Source of the DNA: Candidatus Bathyarchaeota archaeon
GTDB taxonomy: Archaea; Thermoproteota; Bathyarchaeia; Bathyarchaeales; Bathyarchaeaceae
Length of the DNA stretch: 24,716 bases
Assembly: GCA_029879825.1 (NCBI GenBank)
Contig: JAOUPL010000007.1
Location: forward strand, 1 to 24,716
Direction of reading: 5' to 3'
Shown here: in pieces, positions 1 through 8,090 of the stretch
Layout: each line of letters starts with the position of its first letter
Position numbering within the stretch: position 1 is the first letter of the stretch
Notes under the pieces: model-generated
Databases searched by the model: none
What the model was told of the DNA's origin: nothing
Seen by the model: only the letters and a program-made list of their open reading frames with translations
Program-made: the position numbers and the translations under genes

Positions 1-528
1 CATTTTATCGCCTCCTTTCTTTTCTTCTTTTATGTAAGTTGGAGCCGTCTCAGGAGTCACACCTCTCTTTATTTCATGGTAGTAAGCATAAGTCATAGGT
101 TCCTCGTCACTGAGGATTTCGGCGTCAACCACTTTACCAATGAAAATGGTGTGTGTGCCTCCATCAACTTCTTTAATCACTTCAGCCTCCAAATATGAAA
201 TTGCATAATCCAAAACTATCGGGACACCAGTTTTGCCAACTTTGTAATTAACTCCTTTGAGCTTGTCCATATCCCTTCCAGATCTGAATCCGAAACGACC
301 TATAAACTCTAATGGCGTTCGCTTTGAAAGAACCGAAACAGCAAAAAAGCCGTTTTCTCGGATAAATCCATGTGTGAAGTTCTTCTTGTTAATACACACC
401 GATATTGTGGGAGGTTCAGATGTTGCTTGGAATACTGTGTTGGCAATCTGACCGTTACAATTACCCCTTTTCCCGGAAGTTACGACATACAAGCCATAAC
501 TTATCTTATGCAATGCCTCAAGCTTCAT
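1..528 (-). CDS. Flavin reductase-like (flavoredoxin-type) protein, 3' end beyond the window
   Basis: I translated this from an ATG at 528 (complement) through 176 open codons to the left edge. The protein opens MKLEALHKISYGLYVVTS and continues with NGQIANTVFQATSEPPTISV, the pattern of FMN-binding flavin reductase-like domains (flavoredoxin and the flavin domain of high-molecular-weight rubredoxin). It should bind FMN and pass electrons between NAD(P)H or a redox protein and an acceptor in the cytoplasm. The purine-rich run GGGG lies about 9 nt before the ATG. The domain seems complete by about residue 165 (ending near YHEIKRGVTPETAPTYI). The frame then runs on through EEKKGGDKM to the edge without a stop. 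Either a C-terminal domain such as rubredoxin follows, or the protein ends just outside. The family call is firm; the physiological partner is unknown. It shares its upstream region with the OsmC-like gene. Confidence 0.82.
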   Translation of the reverse strand, partial: MKLEALHKISYGLYVVTSGKRGNCNGQIANTVFQATSEPPTISVCINKKNFTHGFIRENGFFAVSVLSKRTPLEFIGRFGFRSGRDMDKLKGVNYKVGKTGVPIVLDYAISYLEAEVIKEVDGGTHTIFIGKVVDAEILSDEEPMTYAYYHEIKRGVTPETAPTYIKEEKKGGDKM

Positions 529-565
529 TTTTTTACCCCTTTCGGTCTTGCTGGCGCGCCGTTCA

Positions 566-637
566 TAAATGTATGTGACTGTTAAACAACAGCAACACGT
601 GCGCGTATGTTTGCTATGATTACTAAAGTTCACGCAA
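566..637 (-). repeat. Duplicated upstream regulatory region, copy 1 (before the flavin reductase gene)
   Basis: This is a direct copy of 1146-1217, at an offset of exactly 580 bases. The first 37 bases (566-602) are identical in both copies and the rest differs mainly by transitions, about 90% overall. Both copies sit about 40 nt before the ATG of a minus-strand gene, in the same orientation. Inside is an inverted repeat CTGTT-N4-AACAG (579-592) and the palindrome CACGTG (596-601). At the gene-proximal edge the minus strand reads CATTTA, a possible weak TATA element placed to give a short leader. I infer a promoter with an operator, so the two genes probably share a regulator. Confidence 0.65.
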
Positions 638-654
638 GTATCTGCGCACAAGCT

Positions 655-1104
655 TCATTGAAAGTTCAATTCGAAGGTAATTGGGACGTTTTCTCCCCAC
701 GATTGTCTAAGTGGACATATTCTCTGCGCGATTTGGAAGACGGAATTGGCTTTTTTCCTTTCCCTCTCAGTATCCTTCTCTAATCTAACTTTCATATCGA
801 AGTGTATGTTAGTGAAAATCAGTTTTTCCATTCCTTCTGCATTCATCTTTAGGACTGCTTCAGTCTCAAGACCCTCAAATTTTAAGTTAGAATTTTTTGC
901 GATCAAAAGAAACAACGTGTTCATACATGACGCCAAAGCTGCAGCGAAAATTTCCTCGGGCACACAGTATCCTTCTTTTCCCCCAAACTCCGGCGGGGGA
1001 CTGACCGTAACAATATGTTTGCCTTTTACTGTCAAATCGCATTCTGTTCCGCTTTTCCAGTTGGCAGTTCCCTCAAAAACAAGTTCTGGCATTTTTTCCA
1101 TCAT
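655..1104 (-). CDS. OsmC/Ohr-family protein
   Basis: The 149-residue protein has the OsmC-family layout: a beta-rich N-terminal half, then PPEFGGKEGYCVPEEIFAAA and the helix AALASCMNTLF with the first redox cysteine. The second cysteine is in ICPLRQSWGENVPI near the C-terminus. OsmC/Ohr proteins are thiol peroxidases acting on organic hydroperoxides, though many archaeal members are untested. Three ATG codons (M1, M2, M5) crowd the start and a GGGGG run lies directly before the first two, so the N-terminus may begin at MPELVFEG. It is a separate unit from its neighbours, with its own copy of the duplicated upstream region. Pairing with a flavin reductase suggests a shared redox or stress response (inference). 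The family is secure; the substrate is not known. Confidence 0.87.
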   Translation of the reverse strand: MMEKMPELVFEGTANWKSGTECDLTVKGKHIVTVSPPPEFGGKEGYCVPEEIFAAALASCMNTLFLLIAKNSNLKFEGLETEAVLKMNAEGMEKLIFTNIHFDMKVRLEKDTERERKKANSVFQIAQRICPLRQSWGENVPITFELNFQ

Positions 1105-1145
1105 CCCCCTAGGAAAACCAAATCAATACTTTGTTCGCATGCTCT

Positions 1146-1217
1146 TAAATGTATGTGACTGTTAAACAACAGCAACACGTGCCCATATATTTGCTATGAT
1201 TGCTAAGGTTCGCACAA
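1146..1217 (-). repeat. Duplicated upstream regulatory region, copy 2 (before the OsmC-like gene)
   Basis: This is the partner of 566-637: identical over 1146-1182 and about 90% identical overall. It contains the same CTGTT-N4-AACAG inverted repeat (1159-1172) and CACGTG (1176-1181). It lies 41 nt before the OsmC-like ATG, in the same orientation as copy 1 relative to its gene. On the minus strand the gene-proximal edge reads CATTTAAGAG, a possible TATA element. The similarity stops close to both genes, which argues that regulatory DNA rather than a coding segment was duplicated. Confidence 0.65.
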
Positions 1218-1275
1218 CTACTTACGCCCGCGCCAAGTATGACTTCGATAATTTAAACAGACATTTAGATCAAAA

Positions 1276-3192
1276 TCATATTTTTAGCGCTACGTCCAAT
1301 CCCTCATGAATTGCTTGAAGGGCTTTCCGCGGTTCTACGCAATCGCCTATTTCATAAATTTCGGGAATCTTCTCTCTAACTGCCTCAGCGAGGCTTTTGT
1401 TCGGCTTTGAGCCTACCGCTAAAACCACCGAGTCTGCCGGTAAGGTCAGTCTTTCACCGTTCTTTATGGCGAAAACTTCTTTCTCAGAAATGCTTTCAAC
1501 CTTTGTGGATGTAAATGTCTTAACTCCGCCTTTTTGTAAGTTATTTCGTATAATCCATCGATTGGAAATTCCAACATCCTTCGCGGTTTTGTCCAGCATT
1601 TCTAGTAGAGTTACTTTTTTGCCCCTAGCAATTAAGTAATGAGCCGTGTAGCAGCCAACTCCACCGCCGCCAACAACAACTACATTCTTTCCCTCAACAT
1701 CTTTTCCACCAAGTACATCCCAAGCTTGAAACACGTTGGGCAAATCTGCGCCTGGAATGCTCGGAATAAGGGGTGCCGCCCCCGTTGCTAATATGACTAC
1801 CTCTGGTTTCAGCTTTGTCACGAGTGAAGGGGTCACCTCCTCCTTTAATTGAACTCTGACGCCAAGTTTCTTCAGCTGGACTGATAGATACTCCACGATA
1901 TTACCCAATTCTTCTCTACCTGGAGCTACAGAGGCTAAGTTCAACTGACCACCCAGCCTATCACCCTTCTCACAGAGGGCAACCTGATGACCCCTCATAG
2001 CTGCAATTTGGGCCGCTTTCATTCCAGCTGGACCACCACCCACAACGAGGACCATCCTCGATCTTTCAACAGGGTTAATCTCGATTTCTCCTTCTCTCCC
2101 GACTAGGGGGTTCACCATGCATGTGATAGGAGAACTCTCAAACAAATTGTCCATACAACCTTGGTTGCATGCAACGCACGTGATGATGTCATCGAAGCGT
2201 CCTTCTCTTGCTTTGTTAGGCAGCTCAGGATCGGCAACAAGGGCTCTACCCATTGAAATCATATCCGCTTTTCCCTCGCGCAGTATTTGTTCCGCTAGAA
2301 GGGGGTCATTAATTCGATTGCTGGCGATAACGCGAGCTTCGGTTCCCTTTAACGCCTCCTTGATGCCTTCTGCCAAGTAGACGTAGCCGCCTCTAGGCAC
2401 GTCCATGGTAATCATTGGAACCCTAGATTCATGCCATCCAGCTGTTACATTGAAGGCCTGTACCCCTGCCTTCTCGAGTTTTTGTGCTATGACCTTTGCC
2501 TCTTTAAGCGTGTTTCCTCCGGGGATCAACTCGTCTCCTGAAATTCTACACATGATGGGAAAATCCTTACCAACGACATCTCTAGTTTTTTCGATTATTT
2601 GCAGAATGAATCGCATTCGATTTTCAAGATCTCCTCCATACTTGTCCTTCCGCTTATTTGTTGTAAGCGATAGGAACTGGCTAATAAGGTAACCCGCAGA
2701 GCAAATAAACTCCACAGCGTCGAATCCTGCTTCCTTCACTCTTTTAGCCCCCTGGGCGAAATCGTCCTCAAGCTTTTCGATTTCCGGAATCGTGAGAGGT
2801 CTAGGCTTTTGGCGAGAAAGAATCGGCGGGATGACATCAGACGATGAAACTGGTTGTCGTCCAGTAATGACAGCAAATTCGTATCTGCCAGGATGCCACA
2901 ACTGTATTGCAGTCTTGGCTCCATGAGAATGAATTGACTTTGCCAAGTCTTGTAAGCCGGGGATAAATTTGTCGTCACTAACGCTAATAACGTAATCTGT
3001 GCCAGGCTCAACGGAAGTAATTCCAACAACAATCAAGCCTACACCGCCCCTTGCCCTGGCTACAAAGTAGTTCTTCAGTTGATCGTTAACCTCTCCAAAG
3101 GCGAAGCCAGTGGTAAGAGCAGGCATTACAAGTCTGTTCTTAACTTCTATCTTTCCGATGTTGATTGGGGTAAACAGTTTGGTTAAATTCAT
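1276..3192 (-). CDS. FadH-type NADH:flavin oxidoreductase (2,4-dienoyl-CoA reductase family)
   Basis: The 638-residue protein has the three-part build of bacterial 2,4-dienoyl-CoA reductase and related old-yellow-enzyme fusions. Residues 1-335 form an FMN-binding TIM barrel. Four cysteines at 339, 342, 346 and 358 (CVACNQGC...C) would hold a [4Fe-4S] cluster. A two-dinucleotide-domain half follows, with an FAD motif VVGGGPAG near 384-390 and an NAD(P) motif VVVGGGGVG near 500. Tyr168 (SAGYLISQFL) and His254 (GWHESR) match the positions of the FadH catalytic tyrosine and histidine. The substrate could be a dienoyl- or enoyl-CoA or another activated alkene. The divergent neighbour is a 3-hydroxyacyl-CoA dehydrogenase, which supports a role in acyl-CoA metabolism (inference). 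A TATA-like element lies about 45 nt upstream. Confidence 0.88.
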   Translation of the reverse strand: MNLTKLFTPINIGKIEVKNRLVMPALTTGFAFGEVNDQLKNYFVARARGGVGLIVVGITSVEPGTDYVISVSDDKFIPGLQDLAKSIHSHGAKTAIQLWHPGRYEFAVITGRQPVSSSDVIPPILSRQKPRPLTIPEIEKLEDDFAQGAKRVKEAGFDAVEFICSAGYLISQFLSLTTNKRKDKYGGDLENRMRFILQIIEKTRDVVGKDFPIMCRISGDELIPGGNTLKEAKVIAQKLEKAGVQAFNVTAGWHESRVPMITMDVPRGGYVYLAEGIKEALKGTEARVIASNRINDPLLAEQILREGKADMISMGRALVADPELPNKAREGRFDDIITCVACNQGCMDNLFESSPITCMVNPLVGREGEIEINPVERSRMVLVVGGGPAGMKAAQIAAMRGHQVALCEKGDRLGGQLNLASVAPGREELGNIVEYLSVQLKKLGVRVQLKEEVTPSLVTKLKPEVVILATGAAPLIPSIPGADLPNVFQAWDVLGGKDVEGKNVVVVGGGGVGCYTAHYLIARGKKVTLLEMLDKTAKDVGISNRWIIRNNLQKGGVKTFTSTKVESISEKEVFAIKNGERLTLPADSVVLAVGSKPNKSLAEAVREKIPEIYEIGDCVEPRKALQAIHEGLDVALKI

Positions 3193-3233
3193 TTGTGTTT
3201 CCCCTATTAGAAATTGAATAGTTCAACATCGTG

Positions 3234-3242
3234 CTATATAAT
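3234..3242 (-). promoter_or_regulatory. TATA element for the FadH-type gene
   Basis: The minus strand reads ATTATATAG here, 42-50 nt before the ATG at 3192. An archaeal TATA box directs initiation about 25 nt downstream, giving a leader of roughly 15-20 nt. This is placement and composition only. Confidence 0.45.
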
Positions 3243-3262
3243 GCTAGAGGTTATGAAGCAAC

Positions 3263-3271
3263 TCTATTTAA
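3263..3271 (+). promoter_or_regulatory. TATA element for the 3-hydroxyacyl-CoA dehydrogenase gene
   Basis: The plus strand reads TCTATTTAA about 40 nt before the ATG at 3308. A GGTGAT ribosome-binding site at 3298-3303 sits 4 nt before the start, matching a short leader. It forms a compact divergent promoter with the opposite-strand TATA at 3234-3242. Confidence 0.4.
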
Positions 3272-3307
3272 GTTCAGATCTAAAACAATGAAGAATGGTG
3301 ATCACAC

Positions 3308-4228
3308 ATGGCGATTGATGAAATTAAGAAGATTTGTGTGGTGGGCGCCGGCACTATGGGACATCAAATTGCTCTCCAATGTGCTACACACAACTATGAC
3401 GTACACCTAGTCGACGCTACCAAAGAAATCTTAGACAATGCTCAGGAAAAGATTAGAAAAGTTCTGGAGAAGAGGGTTAGCCGTGGGGAAATCCCCTCTG
3501 ATTCTATGGGGAAAACCCTTTCAAAGATCAGCTACACCACGGACCTTGAAAAAGTGGCTATGGACGCTGATTTCGTCATTGAAGCGGTTTACGAAGATTT
3601 AGAAGCGAAACGCCAGGTTTTCAGTCAATTAGATCGCATCTGTTCTTCCCACACCATCCTTGCCACCAACAGCTCTTCCATAAGGTGCTCCCTCATAGCC
3701 GAGGCCACGAAACGCCCTGAAAAAGTTTTAAACATGCATTTTCTCAACCCTGTTTGGATCAGACCCCTAGTCGAGGTGATGGGTTCAAGCAGCACCTCAG
3801 AGGAAAGCATCGAAACCACGGTGCAGTTGGGTCAACGCATAGGCTTGACTCCAGTCACGGTAACGGGGGAAGTCACAGGTTACGTCTTCAACCGGTTGTG
3901 GAGAGCCATAAAGAAGGCAGCGCTGTATCTTGTAGACAAGGGATATGCCTCCTTCGAAGACGTAGACCGCGCCTTCATGATAGGCATTCCAGCCCCTTTT
4001 GGACCGTTCATGGGCATGGACACGGTTGGCTTGGACGTGATTCTCGCCATTGAGGAGCAGTGGTATCGAGAAAGCGGAGACGAGAGCGACAAACCGCCGA
4101 AAATCCTAGTGGAAAAGGTGAAGAAGGGGGAGTTAGGCGTAAAGACCGGCAAGGGTTTCTATCAATATTCAAATCCAAGTTTCAAAAGACATGGGTGGCT
4201 AAAACGAGAGCCACAGAAAACGCCTTGA
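3308..4228 (+). CDS. 3-hydroxyacyl-CoA (3-hydroxybutyryl-CoA) dehydrogenase
   Basis: The 306-residue protein begins with an NAD-binding Rossmann motif, VVGAGTMGHQIA, near residues 11-22. The family signature ATNSSSI follows, then MHFLNPVW with the likely catalytic histidine. The C-terminal helical domain includes GYVFNRLWRAIKKAA and PAPFGPFMGMDTVGLD, typical of the 3HCDH dimerisation domain. It oxidises 3-hydroxyacyl-CoA to 3-oxoacyl-CoA with NAD. It is slightly longer than the roughly 282-residue short-chain enzymes, the excess being a polar basic tail. A ribosome-binding site GGTGAT precedes the ATG. It stands alone on this strand, divergent from the FadH-type gene and convergent with lonB (31 nt gap). 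Chain-length preference cannot be read from the sequence. Confidence 0.9.
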   Translation: MAIDEIKKICVVGAGTMGHQIALQCATHNYDVHLVDATKEILDNAQEKIRKVLEKRVSRGEIPSDSMGKTLSKISYTTDLEKVAMDADFVIEAVYEDLEAKRQVFSQLDRICSSHTILATNSSSIRCSLIAEATKRPEKVLNMHFLNPVWIRPLVEVMGSSSTSEESIETTVQLGQRIGLTPVTVTGEVTGYVFNRLWRAIKKAALYLVDKGYASFEDVDRAFMIGIPAPFGPFMGMDTVGLDVILAIEEQWYRESGDESDKPPKILVEKVKKGELGVKTGKGFYQYSNPSFKRHGWLKREPQKTP

Positions 4229-4259
4229 ATCTACGTCTACCAAATCATAGCATTTGCTA

Positions 4260-6458
4260 TTACGGTAATCTAGAGATTTTCTCTGAATGGACCAAAGATT
4301 CTTTTAGATAGTCTTCCAGAGTTTCGCCAGCAATTACCGCTATGTTATAGTCTTCTGGATCTATTGAATGCTTATAATTCTTAGCTGGAATAATGACTTT
4401 CTTGAAACCCCACATTTCAGCCGCCTTTATCTTTTCATGTAATCCGCCGACAGCTGTCACTTGTACCACATCATCCACGCTAACGTTGATTTCTCCCGTC
4501 ACAGCAACGTCTTGTCGAATAGGCTTCCCTTCGATCAATGAACATAGAAGAATCGCCATGGTGACGCCGGCGCTTGGCCCGTCAACTCCGTAGGCTTGGG
4601 CGAAATCTATATGCGTAAAAAAGTCTTGGGCAATGTCAGCGCCATACTTCTGCAAAATGACGCTTCTTACTTTTGCCACGCTGTCCGTGATGAACTCTTC
4701 TTTTCCTTCCTTCGCTATCCCCGTGACCTTATAGTATCCTTGTACGGAATTTTCGTGCCTCCTGTTTCGCTTTTCTAGAAAGCCTTTGACGGTTAATACG
4801 TTGCCAGTCATTTCTCCGCTGTAAGGATCCTTGACAACGGCAAGCCCGTAAATCTGACCTAGCTTCGCTCCCTCTGGCCTAATCTCAAGAAGCTTTCCTC
4901 TTTCACTCATTTGATGCTCGAGAATCTGTTTCTGAATTGTTTTACAATGCTTCTCTATGGCTTCTTCAACATGTCTTCTTTCAACCAGCTTTAAGCCTTC
5001 GTTCATTGCCAACGTGGCGGCTGTTTTCACGAGAGCTATCATTGGCCGGAATTTCGTAGTTAGGGCATCATTTTTGTTGCTTCGTCTGCGCCCCTCATCA
5101 ATTATTTCTCCGCACGCTTCTCTGCTGAATGGAATTAAATGAAACCGTGAAATCTCTTGAGCGATAAACTGAACGTATTTGCGGCAGTTTTCAACGGTGT
5201 TCAACATGTCGTTATTCATTCTAACTACTTTGCCATAACCATAGATTCTGTCCATAAGGGCGGGGTGAATTTGTCCGATGCTGTCGAAGTTTCCAGCGCC
5301 AACGAGGAAACACATACATGGCACGGGTTCTGTTGCCACAGCCATGGCAGCGGTTCCGCCTGCGTCGCTCCATCGGCTTCGTAAGGTTATCGGCAACTGA
5401 CCGTCTTCTAGAACTGACAGCAGCGTGATGGCTTCATCTGGCTTCAAATTCTTGATTTCATCTATGTAAAGGATACCGAGATTGGCTCGATGGACATCTC
5501 CCGCGGTTACTCTCTGATGTTCTGGGGTGCCGAGGCCTCCAGTTTGTAATGGGTCCCAAGCGATGCTTCCGAACAATTGGGCAGAACCGTGGCCGGTGGC
5601 GTCTATGAAAGGTGCAACTTTTCTAGAGTTGTCAACTATAAGTTTCGGAACTTTCGATGCTCTCGCTCCGCCTATTCCTTTGGAACCTCCAAGGACTCCG
5701 AAGCGGCCGAGAACCGTTACGAGGATTAGAAACATCAACATCATTCCGGCTGGAAGGAAAGTCGTGCTTCCAATGGAAACAAAGGAATCCAAAATGAAAG
5801 TCGAAAAATTGCCGTTATATACTGTTTGGATAGATTCTCCCCACGCAGTTAATGCGTTTGTGTCCCAGCGAATTTTCTCTTGCCATAAATAATAGAAGCC
5901 AGCAAACATGAAAATTGAGGCTACACATATCATTAGGTAAATGATAAACTGGACTCCAATGCGCTGAAGAAACAGCTTCTTTGCTTCCTTCAACTTCTCC
6001 TTTAAGATAAGCCTTTTTCCTTCGCTACCTGAATGGCAGGAGATTTGAGGTTCGCTGGGAATCACTTCGTTTTGCCAGCAGACTACGTCCTGGAGTTGAA
6101 TGTTTTGTTTCTTGTATAGCTCAGTTAGATGAACCGCAAGAGCTCTCCCAATCAAGGACTTGCCAGTTCCAGGATCTCCAAGCAAAACCAGGTAGGGTCC
6201 AGGAGGAGCCGCCTTCTTAATCTGGGGCTTCTCCTTTTTCGGATCCTTCCACGCTTCATACCATTTCTCTTTTTTAAGATATTTTAGCTTATGAACCCAT
6301 TCCTCTAAACAGAGGTAGCATTCGTTTAACGCCCGTTCTTGTCCGATAACCCATTCGAGAAGGTTGTCGGAAACTGGATAACCCTCCGTAGATTTGAAGG
6401 CCTTCCAGTTCCATTTCTTGCCACGGATAACTTCTTCATCTTCTCCGAAGTAGTCCAC
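4260..6458 (-). CDS. lonB: Archaeal membrane-anchored ATP-dependent protease LonB
   Basis: The 732-residue protein is a LonB-type AAA+ protease. Walker A GDPGTGKS is at 94-101. An insertion of about 220 residues with two hydrophobic segments (about 169-192 and 233-256) anchors it in the membrane, as expected for archaeal LonB. Walker B, LGILYIDEI, is at about 327-335. The C-terminal protease domain carries GVDGPSAGVTMA with the nucleophile Ser629, and GGLHEK with the partner Lys676. The Ser-Lys spacing is 47, about four more than in the Lon proteins I can compare from memory, because of a longer turn VSVDDVVQV. It degrades misfolded and membrane proteins. The start is a GTG at 6458 with the purine-rich GGGAAGGAA upstream. 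Its ends touch no operon partner. Confidence 0.93.
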   Translation of the reverse strand: MDYFGEDEEVIRGKKWNWKAFKSTEGYPVSDNLLEWVIGQERALNECYLCLEEWVHKLKYLKKEKWYEAWKDPKKEKPQIKKAAPPGPYLVLLGDPGTGKSLIGRALAVHLTELYKKQNIQLQDVVCWQNEVIPSEPQISCHSGSEGKRLILKEKLKEAKKLFLQRIGVQFIIYLMICVASIFMFAGFYYLWQEKIRWDTNALTAWGESIQTVYNGNFSTFILDSFVSIGSTTFLPAGMMLMFLILVTVLGRFGVLGGSKGIGGARASKVPKLIVDNSRKVAPFIDATGHGSAQLFGSIAWDPLQTGGLGTPEHQRVTAGDVHRANLGILYIDEIKNLKPDEAITLLSVLEDGQLPITLRSRWSDAGGTAAMAVATEPVPCMCFLVGAGNFDSIGQIHPALMDRIYGYGKVVRMNNDMLNTVENCRKYVQFIAQEISRFHLIPFSREACGEIIDEGRRRSNKNDALTTKFRPMIALVKTAATLAMNEGLKLVERRHVEEAIEKHCKTIQKQILEHQMSERGKLLEIRPEGAKLGQIYGLAVVKDPYSGEMTGNVLTVKGFLEKRNRRHENSVQGYYKVTGIAKEGKEEFITDSVAKVRSVILQKYGADIAQDFFTHIDFAQAYGVDGPSAGVTMAILLCSLIEGKPIRQDVAVTGEINVSVDDVVQVTAVGGLHEKIKAAEMWGFKKVIIPAKNYKHSIDPEDYNIAVIAGETLEDYLKESLVHSEKISRLP

Positions 6459-6719
6459 AGTTATTCCTTCCCAACTTTGGGTTTATTACATAACGATTTT
6501 GCGCGCGCTTTTCAACTAGGGCTCGGTCTCCCACGACAGAACAAGGATTTCTAGTCAAATTAAGCCTTATTTCGGAATTAGGAACATAGCGAAAATGGAG
6601 TGTGACGCTGTTTTCTTTCTGTTTAGGTGGTCAGTTATCTAAGAAGAGCATAATGATGAAGATAAAGATTAATAGTAGCCTTGCAAAAGTAGCAGTCACA
6701 AACCATAGAGGAATAAACG
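6459..6719. other. Divergent intergenic region between lonB and proC
   Basis: These 261 nt hold the promoters of both flanking genes. Toward lonB, an AT-rich stretch TTATGTAATAAAC (minus strand, about 6483-6495) could be its TATA element. Toward proC, the region near 6650-6680 is A-rich but has no clear TATA box. The short open frames inside lack ribosome-binding sites and recognisable protein features. Confidence 0.4.
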
Positions 6720-7532
6720 ATGCGAGACGATATTGCCGTAATAGGTGCAGGAGTGATAGGTGGAGCCATAGTGAAAAGTCTGCTGAAAACCAAATATGAT
6801 GGCAAGATTATAGCCACAAGTAGAGAAATAGAAAAACTAAAGGAACTAGAAAAGTTAGGGACAGCCACAACCCAAGACAACAAGAAAGCCGCGAAAGAAT
6901 CTGACATCATTTTTATATGCGTTAAGCCAAACGATGTGGGAAAAGTTCTGAAAGAAATAAGTAAAGAAATCGAAGGAAAACTGGTGATTTCTACAGCCGC
7001 TACGATTCCATTGGGATTTTATAAGAAGATAACTCCTAAAGCCAGATTTGTTAGGACAATGCCAAACGTCGCCGTTTTGGTGCAAGAATCCTTTACCGCC
7101 TACTGTTGTGACGACGACGTAACTTCAGAGGATAAGAGGAAGGTTAAGGAGATTCTAGAGGTTATGGGAATTTGCGAAGAGGTTGAAGAGAAATATATGG
7201 ACGCCATAACAGCCCTAAGCGGGAGCGGACCAGGATACATTTCCATAATAATAGAAGCCCTCATGTATGCGGGTTTAAAAGTCGGCTTACCCAGAGACCT
7301 ATCCCTATACAGTTCAGCGCAGACAGTTCTTGGAACAGGGAAACTCGTCTTAGAAACAAAGGAACACGCGGCCAAGATAAAAGACATGGTGACGACGCCA
7401 GGCGGAACCACCATTGAAGCCATATACGAACTTGAAGGCAGCCAAATTAGACAAGCACTAATGAGGGCTGTCGAAGAAGCAACCAAAAAATGTCAGAAAA
7501 TCCGAGAAACCTGGGGAATAAACCAAACTTAA
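6720..7532 (+). CDS. proC: Pyrroline-5-carboxylate reductase
   Basis: The 270-residue protein is of normal ProC length. It starts with the dinucleotide-binding motif IAVIGAGVIGGAI (about 5-17). VKPNDV and RTMPNVAVLV follow, and then the C-terminal signature ALSGSGPGYISIIIEAL and the TTPGGTTIEAI loop that binds substrate. It reduces 1-pyrroline-5-carboxylate to proline with NAD(P)H, the last step of proline synthesis. GAGGA lies 7 nt before the ATG. It stands 39 nt before purE on the same strand, but purE has its own TATA element, so co-transcription is uncertain. Confidence 0.93.
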   Translation: MRDDIAVIGAGVIGGAIVKSLLKTKYDGKIIATSREIEKLKELEKLGTATTQDNKKAAKESDIIFICVKPNDVGKVLKEISKEIEGKLVISTAATIPLGFYKKITPKARFVRTMPNVAVLVQESFTAYCCDDDVTSEDKRKVKEILEVMGICEEVEEKYMDAITALSGSGPGYISIIIEALMYAGLKVGLPRDLSLYSSAQTVLGTGKLVLETKEHAAKIKDMVTTPGGTTIEAIYELEGSQIRQALMRAVEEATKKCQKIRETWGINQT

Positions 7533-7538
7533 TCAAGA

Positions 7539-7546
7539 CTTAAATT
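7539..7546 (+). promoter_or_regulatory. TATA element for purE-purC, leaderless or nearly so
   Basis: CTTAAATT ends 26 nt before the purE ATG at 7572, and no ribosome-binding site lies in between. This spacing predicts initiation at or within a few bases of the ATG. The same layout is seen before purS. Confidence 0.45.
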
Positions 7547-7571
7547 CTCCTTCTTTGACCATTGTAATATT

Positions 7572-8090
7572 ATGGCAAAAGAGAAAATTATTGTTCTGAT
7601 GGGTTCCAAAAGAGACCACAAGTTCGCTTGCCGCATTGGTGATTTTCTTAGGCAAGAAGGCTTTCCAATCACCTGCGACTACAACGTTGCTTCAGCCCAC
7701 AGAACCCCCCAAAAACTGCTAGACGACCTACAGGAATACGAAAACAGCGGCGACAACATTGTCTTAATCACCGTTGCCGGACTATCAGACGCCCTTTCAG
7801 GTGTCGTTGCCGGTTACACGAAATATCCGGTTATAGCCTGCCCTCCTGATTCCGAAAAATACGAAGGAGCTAAGATTTTTTCTTCCGTAGCAACGCCGAA
7901 AGGGATACCCGTTGCTTACATTCCTAAACCTGAAAACGCCGCCCTCGCTGCTGTAAAAATTCTCGCCCTATCTAACCACTGCTTGTATGAAAGTCTTCGT
8001 CGATATAAACAGAAAACGGAAAGAAGCGTTTATGAGAGTGCCGAGGAAGTAAAGAAGGTTTCCAAATTCCAAGGTAAAAGGTCAAAATAA
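7572..8090 (+). CDS. purE: Class II AIR carboxylase (phosphoribosylaminoimidazole carboxylase)
   Basis: The 172-residue protein carries the PurE opening VLMGSKRDHKFACRIGDF and VASAHRTP. It then has VAGLSDALSGVVAGYTKYPV followed by IACPP, where class I PurE has an AGGAAHLPGM-type stretch. The AGxSxxLxxVxxGxTxYPVIxCPP pattern matches the class II form known from the animal PAICS protein and some bacteria. That form carboxylates AIR to CAIR with CO2 directly, so PurK is not needed, and none is seen here. About 20 lysine-rich residues follow the core. The stop TAA shares a base with the purC ATG, so the two are translationally coupled. The class II call rests on motif comparison from memory. Confidence 0.9.
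   Translation: MAKEKIIVLMGSKRDHKFACRIGDFLRQEGFPITCDYNVASAHRTPQKLLDDLQEYENSGDNIVLITVAGLSDALSGVVAGYTKYPVIACPPDSEKYEGAKIFSSVATPKGIPVAYIPKPENAALAAVKILALSNHCLYESLRRYKQKTERSVYESAEEVKKVSKFQGKRSK

Noticed and set aside
257..585. Two plus-strand open frames at the left end
   Set aside because: They are antisense to the flavin reductase-like gene, which has clear family motifs in the other direction.
746..1165. Open frame of 139 codons opposite the OsmC-like gene
   Set aside because: It is antisense to a clear OsmC-family gene, has no domain character and runs into the duplicated promoter.
4247..4260. Inverted repeat ATAGC-ATTT-GCTAT between two convergent genes
   Set aside because: A 5-bp AT-rich stem with no T-run is too weak to call a terminator and is likely chance.
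5527..5892. Open frame of 121 codons opposite lonB
   Set aside because: It is antisense to the conserved AAA+ part of LonB and its translation resembles no protein family.
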